Of a stretch of DNA of 64,000 nucleotides, positions 18,554-25,629 are shown piece after piece. The position numbers and the translations under genes were made by a program. Source of the stretch: Paraburkholderia ginsengisoli NBRC 100965 (GTDB lineage: Bacteria; Pseudomonadota; Gammaproteobacteria; Burkholderiales; Burkholderiaceae); the NCBI RefSeq assembly GCF_000739735.1, contig NZ_BBJF01000011.1:269602-333601 (forward strand), given 5' to 3'. The notes under the pieces were generated by a model. It was not told where the DNA came from, did no database searches, and was given only the letters and a program-made list of their open reading frames with translations. Numbering within the stretch: the first letter of the stretch is position 1; every line of letters begins with the position of its first letter.

Positions 18554-19279
18554 TCAGTCGTTACCGACCGTTTCCGACAAGCGCTTGAGCGTCGCCACCC
18601 GCGCACCGATGATGTCGATGCGCCCACGCTCGTCGACCACGGGTGTGGTGGCGGTCAGATACGCATTCCACGCTCTTTGCGCACGCACCAGCGTCGGACG
18701 CGAGTGCGCCGGCATCTTCGATTGCAAGCGACGGTAGTAGCGGTTCAGATCGAACATCGCATGTTCGCATTGCGCGTCCGCGCGGCAGGCCCGCGGGCGG
18801 CGCGGCGGCGGACTGCCGGCCTGAGCCATCGCGGCGCGCAGCGCCAGCGCGCGGTCGCGCACCGGCTGCAACTGCATGTCGGCTTCGGCCAGCACGTACA
18901 TCGAGCCGCGCGTCGTCGCAAACACCGCCGCCAGCAACTGCTTCTCGGCCTCGCGCGAGGCCAGCCAGCTCGTCTGGCTCTTTTCCCACAGCTTGCGCCG
19001 CGCGGCCGGCAGCTTCGGTTGAAGCTGCTGCCACGCGCTGTCCAACGCGGCCTTCCAGGCAATCCGCGCGTTGTCCATGCACTGCACCTGCCCGACCGTC
19101 GTCGACATGTCGCTGCGCGCGAGACACGAGCGCATCGACGCGTCGATCGGATCGGCAGCCGCGACTTCCGCATGCGCGGGCGGCGACAGCACGCCGACGA
19201 GCGCCGCCGACGCCACCGCCAGCGCGCCGGCGACGCGCCGCCAGCTAGCGACGCCCGGCCAGGACTTCAGCCGACGCAT
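18554..19279 (-). CDS. LprI/DUF1311-like secreted protein with two repeats
   Basis: 241 aa. A basic N-terminus and a hydrophobic segment ending SPPAHA indicate export. Two DUF1311 (LprI-N) units follow. The first contains QVQCMDNARIAWKAALDSAW and LWEKSQTSWLASREAE. The second contains CEHAMFDLNRYYRRLQSKM and VRAQRAWNAYLTA. The repeated WxxxR/S and paired cysteines are family features. LprI of Mycobacterium inhibits lysozyme; most proteobacterial members have no shown function. The ATG at 19279 begins two bases after the decarboxylase stop codon, so it is probably translated by coupling; an upstream in-frame TTG at 19297 is less likely. Confidence 0.75.
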   Translation of the reverse strand: MRRLKSWPGVASWRRVAGALAVASAALVGVLSPPAHAEVAAADPIDASMRSCLARSDMSTTVGQVQCMDNARIAWKAALDSAWQQLQPKLPAARRKLWEKSQTSWLASREAEKQLLAAVFATTRGSMYVLAEADMQLQPVRDRALALRAAMAQAGSPPPRRPRACRADAQCEHAMFDLNRYYRRLQSKMPAHSRPTLVRAQRAWNAYLTATTPVVDERGRIDIIGARVATLKRLSETVGND

Positions 19280-19281
19280 CG

Positions 19282-21567
19282 TCAGATGCGAACGCAATCG
19301 ACGAAATATTCGATGCGCCCGTTGATCATTTCGCCGACCAGCCCGTGGATGTCCGTGTGGAAACCCGGGAAGCGCTCGTTGAACTCGCGCGCGAAACGCA
19401 GATAGTTGACGATGGTCTTGTTGAAGCGCTCGCCCGGAATCAGCAACGGAATGCCCGGCGGATACGGCGTCAACAGGATCGACGTGACGCGGCCTTCGAG
19501 TTCGTCGATCGGTACCCGGTCGATCTCGCGGTGCGCGAGCTTGGCGAACGCGTCGGACGGCTTCATCGCCGGTTCCATGCTCGACAGGTACATCTCGGTC
19601 GTCAGACGCGCGATATCGTTCGCGCGGTAGACGCTATGGATCTGCTCGCACAGATCGCGCAGGCCGACGCGCTCGTACATCGGATGATGCGAGACGAACT
19701 CGGGCAGCACGCGCCACAGTGGCTGGTTGTTGTCGTAGTCGTCCTTGAACTGCTGGAGTTCGGTGACCATCGAGTTCCAGCGGCCCTTGGTGATGCCGAT
19801 CGTGAACATGATGAAGAACGAATACAACCCGGTCTTCTCGACAATGATGCCGTGCTCGGCCAGATACTTCGTGACGATCGCGGCCGGAATGCCGGACTCG
19901 CCGAAGCCGCCATCCATGTCCAGACCCGGCGTGACGATGGTCGCCTTGATCGGGTCGAGCATGTTGAAGCCTTCGGCGAGCGGGCCGAAGCCGTGCCACG
20001 AATCGTTCGGGCGCAGCATCCAGTCTTCGCGCGACCCGATGCCTTCCTCGGCGAACTCGTCCGGGCCCCACACCTTGAAGAACCAGTCGTCGCCGTACTC
20101 GGCGTCGACCTTGCTCATCGCGCGGCGGAAGTCGAGCGCCTCGGCGATCGACTCCTCGACCAGTGCCGTGCCGCCCGGCGCTTCCATCATCGCCGCGGCC
20201 ACGTCGCACGATGCGATGATCGCGTACTGCGGGCTCGTCGACGTGTGCATCAGATACGCTTCGTTGAAGCGATGCTTGTCGAAGCGGCTGTTCTTCGAAT
20301 CCTGCACGACGATCTGCGACGCCTGCGAAATGCCGGCCAGCAGCTTGTGCGTGGAGTGCGTCGCGAACACCAGCGCGCCGATGCGCGGACGGCCCGCGCC
20401 GATCGCGTGCATGTCCTGATAGAACTCGTGGAATTCCGCGTGCGGCAGCCAGGCTTCGTCGAAGTGCAGCGTGTCGAGCCAGTCGCCGAGCATCTCCTTG
20501 ATCATCTCGACGTTGTAGATCACACCGTCGTACGTGCTTTGCGTGATCGTCAGAATGCGCGGCTTGAGGTCCGGGTTCTTCGCGAGCGCTTCGCGCGCGA
20601 ACGGATTCGCCTCGATCTTCTTGCGGATGTTTTCCGGCTCGAACTCGCTACGCGGAATCGGGCCGATGATGCCGAAGTTGTTGCGCGTCGGCGTGAGAAA
20701 CACCGGAATCGCGCCGGTCATCGTGATCGCGTGCAGGATCGACTTGTGGCAGTTGCGGTCCACCAGCACGATGTCGCCAGGAGCGACCGTGCCGTGCCAG
20801 ACGATCTTGTTCGACGTCGACGTGCCGTTGGTCACGAAGAACACGTGGTCGGCGCTGAAGATGCGCGCGGCGTTGCGTTCGGAGGCCGCGACCGGGCCCG
20901 TGTGGTCGAGCAGCTGGCCGAGTTCGTCGACCGCGTTGCAGACGTCGGCGCGCAGCATGTTCTCGCCGAAGAACTGGTGGAACATCTGGCCGAGCGGGCT
21001 CTTCAGGAACGCGACGCCGCCCGAGTGGCCGGGGCAGTGCCACGAGTACGAACCTTCTTCCGCGTACTGCACCAGCTCCTTGAAGAACGGCGGCGCGAGC
21101 GAATCCAGATACACCTTGGTCTCGCGGATGATGTGGCGCGCGACGAACTCCGGCGTGTCCTCGAACATGTGGATGAAGCCGTGCAGTTCGCGCAGGATGT
21201 CGTTCGGCAGGTGGCGCGACGTGCGCGTTTCGCCGTAGAGGAAAATCGGAATGTCCGCGTTGCGGCGGCGCACTTCCGTCACGAACGCGCGCAACGCGAC
21301 GATCGCGGCGGCCAGCTCCGGCGTCTCGCCTTCGACGACCACGTTATCGACGTACGGCAGCAGTTCATCGTCGTCGATCGACAGGATGAAGCACGACGCG
21401 CGGCTCGACTGCTGAGCAAACGAGGTCAGGTCGCCATAGCTCGTCAACCCGAGCACTTCCGCGCCTTCTTTCTCGATAGCTTCGGCCAGAGCCCGGATGC
21501 CGGAACCCGAGATGTTCTCGGAGCGGAAATCTTCGTCGATGATGACGACGGGAAAACGAAACTTCAT
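19282..21567 (-). CDS. Orn/Lys/Arg decarboxylase (PLP, large biodegradative type)
   Basis: 761 aa, the length of the decameric fold-type I decarboxylases. Residues 1-130 are the flavodoxin-like wing domain (VVIIDEDFRSENISGSGIRA). The PLP domain includes SWHCPGHSGGVAFLKSP, FFVTNGTSTSNKIVWHGTV, DEAWLPHAEFHEFY and FATHSTHKLLAGISQASQI, with the PLP-binding lysine at about residue 408. The C-terminal domain ends FPGFHTDIHGLVGEMI. Whether arginine, lysine or ornithine is the substrate cannot be fixed by eye; homologues in this synteny are variously labelled. It would feed polyamine synthesis or acid resistance. It lies between dcd and the LprI-like gene, with a hairpin and T-run just before its ribosome site (21618-21589). 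Confidence 0.93.
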   Translation of the reverse strand: MKFRFPVVIIDEDFRSENISGSGIRALAEAIEKEGAEVLGLTSYGDLTSFAQQSSRASCFILSIDDDELLPYVDNVVVEGETPELAAAIVALRAFVTEVRRRNADIPIFLYGETRTSRHLPNDILRELHGFIHMFEDTPEFVARHIIRETKVYLDSLAPPFFKELVQYAEEGSYSWHCPGHSGGVAFLKSPLGQMFHQFFGENMLRADVCNAVDELGQLLDHTGPVAASERNAARIFSADHVFFVTNGTSTSNKIVWHGTVAPGDIVLVDRNCHKSILHAITMTGAIPVFLTPTRNNFGIIGPIPRSEFEPENIRKKIEANPFAREALAKNPDLKPRILTITQSTYDGVIYNVEMIKEMLGDWLDTLHFDEAWLPHAEFHEFYQDMHAIGAGRPRIGALVFATHSTHKLLAGISQASQIVVQDSKNSRFDKHRFNEAYLMHTSTSPQYAIIASCDVAAAMMEAPGGTALVEESIAEALDFRRAMSKVDAEYGDDWFFKVWGPDEFAEEGIGSREDWMLRPNDSWHGFGPLAEGFNMLDPIKATIVTPGLDMDGGFGESGIPAAIVTKYLAEHGIIVEKTGLYSFFIMFTIGITKGRWNSMVTELQQFKDDYDNNQPLWRVLPEFVSHHPMYERVGLRDLCEQIHSVYRANDIARLTTEMYLSSMEPAMKPSDAFAKLAHREIDRVPIDELEGRVTSILLTPYPPGIPLLIPGERFNKTIVNYLRFAREFNERFPGFHTDIHGLVGEMINGRIEYFVDCVRI

Positions 21568-21588
21568 GGGCGATTCTCCAAAAAGAAC

Positions 21589-21618
21589 GACCGCTGCATT
21601 CTGAAAATTGCAGCGGTC
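21589..21618 (-). terminator. Hairpin between dcd and the decarboxylase gene
   Basis: A perfect ten-base inverted repeat (GACCGCTGCA / TGCAGCGGTC) with a ten-base loop. On the minus strand it is followed within four bases by TTCTTTTT and then directly by the GGAG of the decarboxylase. It can terminate dcd mRNA or act as an attenuator or mRNA 5'-end stabiliser for the downstream gene. Confidence 0.65.
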
Positions 21619-21653
21619 ACCCGAATAGCTGGTGGGTCAGTGCGCTGCCGACG

Positions 21654-22223
21654 TCACGTCTTCGGCAACGTGACGCCGTGCTGACCTTGATATTTGCCGC
21701 CGCGATCCGCGTACGACGTTTCGCAAATTTCGTCGCTCTCGAAAAACAGCACTTGGGCGACGCCTTCGTTCGCGTAGATCTTCGCAGGCAACGGTGTCGT
21801 ATTCGAGAATTCGAGCGTGACGTGCCCTTCCCATTCCGGCTCGAACGGCGTCACGTTGACGATGATCCCGCAACGCGCATACGTGGATTTTCCGAGGCAC
21901 ACGGTCAGCACGCTGCGCGGAATGCGGAAGTACTCGACCGTGCGCGCGAGCGCGAACGAATTCGGCGGAATGATGCAGACGTCGCCCTTGAAATCGACGA
22001 ACGACTTCTCGTCGAAGTTTTTCGGATCGACGATGGTCGAGTTGATGTTCGTGAAGATCTTGAATTCGTCGGCGCAGCGGATGTCGTAGCCGTAGCTCGA
22101 CGTGCCGTAGCTGACAATCTTCCGGCCGTCTTCCGAGACGCGAACCTGATCGGGCGCAAACGGCTCGATCATCTTGTGCGACTCGGCCATGCGCCGGATC
22201 CACTTGTCGGATTTGATAGTCAT
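21654..22223 (-). CDS. dcd: dCTP deaminase
   Basis: 189 aa; converts dCTP to dUTP, the main source of dTTP precursor in most proteobacteria. It opens MTIKSDKWIRRMAESHKMIEPF. The conserved SYGTSSYGYDIR, the substrate-binding GKSTYARCGI with the following NVTPFEPEWEGHVTLEFSNT that includes the catalytic glutamate, and the C-terminal lid YADRGGKYQGQHGVTLPKT are all present. The open frame extends to 22412 but that part has no family similarity, so I start at ATG 22223, length exactly as in the family. It lies between the SOD-like and decarboxylase genes in the same direction. Confidence 0.96.
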   Translation of the reverse strand: MTIKSDKWIRRMAESHKMIEPFAPDQVRVSEDGRKIVSYGTSSYGYDIRCADEFKIFTNINSTIVDPKNFDEKSFVDFKGDVCIIPPNSFALARTVEYFRIPRSVLTVCLGKSTYARCGIIVNVTPFEPEWEGHVTLEFSNTTPLPAKIYANEGVAQVLFFESDEICETSYADRGGKYQGQHGVTLPKT

Positions 22224-22513
22224 AGGTGAACGCTGCTCGACGTGAATGACAGGGGTGTGTCGGATAACAACCCGGCGGGGCCGGGCAACTTTCGGATCAT
22301 GGGGCGCTGGCTTTGCGGGGGCTTCGAAGTCCGCGCGACGCATCGCTGAAACGGGCCGTGACGCGGCCTCGGGCCGGGCGTTCGAAGCGGCTTCCCGCCG
22401 GGCGCCCCCCAACGGAAGGCGCTCATTTTACGCGATCACGAGGATGGTGCCGTGAGCGATGTCCGCGGGGCTCGCCGGCCGTGCGGAACACGCATCGCAA
22501 AGCCGCGCGCCGC

Positions 22514-23047
22514 TCACTGGCGGATCACGCCGCAGGCAATGGCGGAACCCGCGCCATGCGGCGGATAGGCGTACGGATCGGCCGCGTCGTGATGCAGCAG
22601 CACCGCGCGCTGCAACACCGAGCGGATGCCGTCGAGCGAAACATCCGGCGCGACGATGAAGCCGGTGGCCACGCCGTTCGCATCCGCATGAATGTTGGCG
22701 AGATCGCCCTCGACGCGGGCGCCCGCTTTCAGACGCTCGGCCGCCGGCGAGAAGACCGGGCCCGCACTGGAGCCGTCGGCGGCATTGCAGTCGCCGCGTT
22801 CGTGGACTTGCAGCGCGTGGTCGCTATTGGGCGGCAAGCCCGCGAGATTGTAGGTGACCTGCACGCCGTCCGAGCGCTCGATAAACGTCACGAGGCCGCG
22901 CGCCTGATTGCCCACGGTGGGCAGCAACTGCGCGTCGGCGCGCTTTTCCTGTGGTCTCAGGAACGCGCTGCAGCCGCTCAACAGCACACAGCTGGCAGTC
23001 AGGACGATGAACATATGCACCGCCTGCCCGTCGATTCGTTTTCCCAT
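22514..23047 (-). CDS. Cu/Zn superoxide dismutase-like lipoprotein with missing metal ligands
   Basis: 177 aa. A lipoprotein signal ends at LLSGC (lipidated Cys about residue 26), so it is probably membrane-anchored. The rest aligns with the SodC fold: GLVTFIERSDGVQVTYNLAG, VHERGDC, SSAGPVFSP, GDLANIHADANG, ending GSAIACGVI. The two disulphide cysteines (GDC and IAC) are kept. However, the first histidine of the copper-binding H-x-H is glutamine (QVH) and the GGH of the zinc/bridging site is GPV. The region that normally carries two more zinc-loop histidines has none. Dismutase activity is therefore doubtful; it may bind copper differently or be structural. AGAGGA precedes ATG 23047. Confidence 0.82.
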   Translation of the reverse strand: MGKRIDGQAVHMFIVLTASCVLLSGCSAFLRPQEKRADAQLLPTVGNQARGLVTFIERSDGVQVTYNLAGLPPNSDHALQVHERGDCNAADGSSAGPVFSPAAERLKAGARVEGDLANIHADANGVATGFIVAPDVSLDGIRSVLQRAVLLHHDAADPYAYPPHGAGSAIACGVIRQ

Positions 23048-23167
23048 GCGATCCTCTTGCCGGCCTGGCGCCCGCCCCTGCGGGCGCCAGGCCGAACCTG
23101 TGAAGTCGACATGATACCGCGAGACCAGGCGCAAATAGACGCCCTGGCCCCTTGTCCGAACGGCTGC

Positions 23168-24256
23168 TCAGGTGTTCTGCACGACGATGTTCGGAAACTT
23201 CGAGGTCATGTCGCGAGCCCGCTCGGCGATATGGATCGCGACCTTGCGCGCGATCGACCGGTAGATCTCCGCGATGCGCCCGTTCGGGTCCGCTACGACA
23301 GTGGGTTTGCCCGAGTCGGCCTGCTCGCGGATCGCAATGTCGAGGGGCAGGCTGCCGAGCACGTCGACGCCGTATTCCTTGCCCATCCGCTCGCCGCCGC
23401 CGGCGCCGAAGATGTGCTCTTCGTGCCCGCAGTTCGAGCAGATATGCATGCCCATGTTCTCGACGATGCCGAGGATCGGAATGCCGACCTTCTCGAACAT
23501 CTTGAGGCCCTTCTTCGCGTCGAGCAACGCGATGTCCTGCGGCGTCGTGACGATCACCGCGCCCGTCACCGGCACGCGCTGCGACAGCGTCAACTGGATG
23601 TCGCCGGTGCCCGGCGGCATGTCGACGATCAGGTAGTCGAGGTCGTGCCAGTTGGTCTGGCGCAGCAGTTGTTCGAGCGCCGACGTGGCCATCGGGCCGC
23701 GCCACACCATCGGGTTGTCCTGCTCGATCAGGAAGCCGATCGAGTTCGCTTGCAGGCCGTGGCCGGTCATCGGGTTCATCGACTTGTCGTCGGGCGACTC
23801 GGGACGACCGACGATGCCGAGCATCATCGGCAGCGACGGGCCGTAGATGTCCGCGTCGAGCACGCCGACCGACGCGCCTTCGCTCGCCAGCGCCAGCGCG
23901 AGATTCACCGCAGTCGTGCTCTTGCCGACGCCGCCCTTGCCGGACGCCACCGCGACGATGTTCTTGACGTTCGGCAGGAGCTTCACGCCGCGTTGCACGG
24001 TATGCGCGGCGATTTGCTGGGACACCTCGACGCGCACATTGGCGACGCCCGGCACCGCGCGCAGCGCGTCGGCGAACTGGGCGCGAATCGCTTCGAACTG
24101 ACGCATGGCCGGATAGCCGAGCACCACCTGAAGGCTGACGGCGTCACCCTCCACGGCCACGTTCTTGATGTTCCTGGCGGCCGCGTAAGGCGCGCCGGTG
24201 TTGGGGTCAGTGACGGCTGCGATAGCAGCGTCGACCAAAGCCCGATCGATACTCAT
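23168..24256 (-). CDS. apbC: Mrp/ApbC iron-sulfur cluster carrier ATPase
   Basis: 362 aa. Residues 1-85 are a MIP18/DUF59 domain (VDAAIAAVTDPNTGAPYAAA). Then comes the P-loop NTPase with the deviant Walker A ASGKGGVGKSTTAVNLAL near residue 105, GVLDADIYGPSLPMML, and DYLIVDMPPGTGDIQLTL. The C-x2-C pair CSNCGHEEHIFG, which holds the bridging Fe-S cluster in a dimer, is present. The protein stores and delivers 4Fe-4S clusters in the cytoplasm. GGAG precedes ATG 24256; the upstream extension of the frame to 24394 is not protein-like. Divergent from the OmpA-like gene and head of a leftward row apbC, sod-like, dcd. Confidence 0.96.
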   Translation of the reverse strand: MSIDRALVDAAIAAVTDPNTGAPYAAARNIKNVAVEGDAVSLQVVLGYPAMRQFEAIRAQFADALRAVPGVANVRVEVSQQIAAHTVQRGVKLLPNVKNIVAVASGKGGVGKSTTAVNLALALASEGASVGVLDADIYGPSLPMMLGIVGRPESPDDKSMNPMTGHGLQANSIGFLIEQDNPMVWRGPMATSALEQLLRQTNWHDLDYLIVDMPPGTGDIQLTLSQRVPVTGAVIVTTPQDIALLDAKKGLKMFEKVGIPILGIVENMGMHICSNCGHEEHIFGAGGGERMGKEYGVDVLGSLPLDIAIREQADSGKPTVVADPNGRIAEIYRSIARKVAIHIAERARDMTSKFPNIVVQNT

Positions 24257-24598
24257 TGACACTCCGTGGGGGATTACGCACGGCGCGGTGGGACGGAAGT
24301 TTCGGCCCCGCGCCGGAATTTGAAAGAAATTGTTAGGCAGGATTGCGAAATCCGGACGGCCCGGGCACCCTTCCGGGCAAGCGGGGAACGCCATAGGGTC
24401 GCATCACTGCGTGACTTCAGCCATTATTGTAGTGTCTGACGGTGTGCCCTGCCGGAAGACCCTTCTCCACTGTCGGACCGGCGTGCAGGAAGGGTAGGAT
24501 TTCCATATTCGGAATGCTCTGCTGTATTGCCGTAACGTTGATTGATTACATTGAACGCTACCCGGTGGTTTGTTCGCTTCACTCAAGAGGAATCGAAA
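24257..24598. promoter_or_regulatory. Divergent apbC / OmpA-like intergenic region
   Basis: 342 bases without a gene. It must hold the promoters of both flanking genes. I see no well-spaced sigma70 boxes or strong inverted repeats. Confidence 0.35.
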
Positions 24599-25252
24599 AT
24601 GAATGCAAAAATCATGACTCGCCTGGCCGTTTTCGCCGTTGCCGGCTCCGTGTTGGCAGGCTGCGCCACCCAACAGGGCACTAACACGGCCGTCGGCACG
24701 GGCGTGGGCGCCGGTACCGGCGCGGCACTGGGCGCGATCTTCGGCGGCGGCAAGGGCGCGGCGATCGGCGCGGGCGTCGGCGCGGCGGTGGGCGGTGTCA
24801 CCGGCTACAACTGGCAAAACATTCGCAACCGCATGACGGGCGCGACCAAGGGCACCGGCACCGAGATCACCGAGCAGCCGGACGGCTCGCTCAAGCTGAA
24901 CATCCCGAGTTCGGTCACGTTCGACACCAGCAGCTACGCGATCAAGCCGTCGTTCGCACCGGTGCTCGACCAGCTCGCGCAAACCATGCAGCAGAATCCG
25001 GAGATCGTTGCCTCGGTCGTCGGTCATACCGACAGCACCGGCTCGGCGCAATACAACCAGACGCTGTCGGTCAATCGCGCGCAAAGCGTGACCGGCTACC
25101 TCGGCCAGCGCGGCGTCGCGCCGCAACGCCTGTCCGCAACCGGCATGGGCTCGAGCCAGCCGATCGCCGACAACAACACCGAAGCCGGCCGTGCCGCCAA
25201 CCGTCGCGTGGAAATCTACCTGCGCGCCACGGCACAGCACGCACCGCAATAA
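24599..25252 (+). CDS. OmpA-family lipoprotein with glycine zipper
   Basis: 217 aa. A signal peptide ends in the lipobox LAGC (Cys at residue 22). It is followed by a glycine-zipper stretch (VGTGVGAGTGAALGAIFGGG, then AIGAGVGAAVGGVTGYNW) that probably inserts in a membrane or oligomerises. Residues from about 105 on form an OmpA-like peptidoglycan-binding domain with VVGHTDSTGSAQYNQTLSVN, RAQSVTGYL and AGRAANRRVEI, close to YiaD/Pal. It is a likely outer-membrane anchor to the cell wall. AGAGGA stands before ATG 24599; the frame extends upstream without protein-like features. Confidence 0.93.
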   Translation: MNAKIMTRLAVFAVAGSVLAGCATQQGTNTAVGTGVGAGTGAALGAIFGGGKGAAIGAGVGAAVGGVTGYNWQNIRNRMTGATKGTGTEITEQPDGSLKLNIPSSVTFDTSSYAIKPSFAPVLDQLAQTMQQNPEIVASVVGHTDSTGSAQYNQTLSVNRAQSVTGYLGQRGVAPQRLSATGMGSSQPIADNNTEAGRAANRRVEIYLRATAQHAPQ

Positions 25253-25629
25253 GGACAAGGCTTCAGGGGAATGACGCGGCCGGGCGCCGGGGCTTCGCAA
25301 GCGGCGCCCGGCCCGGCGTAAAAAGCCGGGCAAAGAAAATCTCGCACGACGACGAAAAAAATTTCGAACTCTGCAGAAAATCCGCGGTCTGTCTTTACGG
25401 TACGTGGCTGGCGAAGCCGCCGCGTCACCATTCTCCTCTTGTCGTTGTTGCTCCGGGGTTTAATCACCCCGGTTTTTTTTGGGCGCCCGGTTTACACGCC
25501 TTGGCGCACTTTCAGGTCGCGCCCCACGCCGCCCCGTACCGCTGCGCCCGGCCGAGCGGCCCATCCCGCGCCGCTAGCCCGCCCTGCTAGAATCAACGTT
25601 TCGTCCCACCGCAGGCTCCCACCATCCTT
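25253..25629. other. Intergenic region between OmpA-like gene and metG, with orphan terminator
   Basis: 377 bases. A GC-rich inverted repeat GCCGGGCGCC / GGCGCCCGGC (25279-25312) follows the OmpA-like stop but lacks a T-run. A second, textbook terminator lies at 25453-25480, about 200 bases further. The A-rich stretch between them (25320-25385) and the CT-rich CATTCTCCTCTTGTCG near 25430 hold no reading frame. A small RNA ending at the terminator, or a long 3' UTR, are both possible. Confidence 0.45.
25453..25480 (+). terminator. Strong Rho-independent terminator upstream of metG
   Basis: Stem CCGGGGT / ACCCCGG with loop TTAATC, followed by eight T. It is 200 bases after the OmpA-like gene and 150 before metG. 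Confidence 0.85.

Noticed and set aside
19345..21684. Open frame of about 780 codons opposite the decarboxylase
   Set aside because: Antisense shadow; the minus-strand frame has a complete enzyme family pattern.
22224..22412. N-terminal extension of dcd
   Set aside because: The dCTP deaminase family begins at the ATG at 22223; the extension has no similarity.
25279..25312. GC-rich inverted repeat after the OmpA-like gene as terminator
   Set aside because: No T-run follows on the plus strand; too weak to call an intrinsic terminator.
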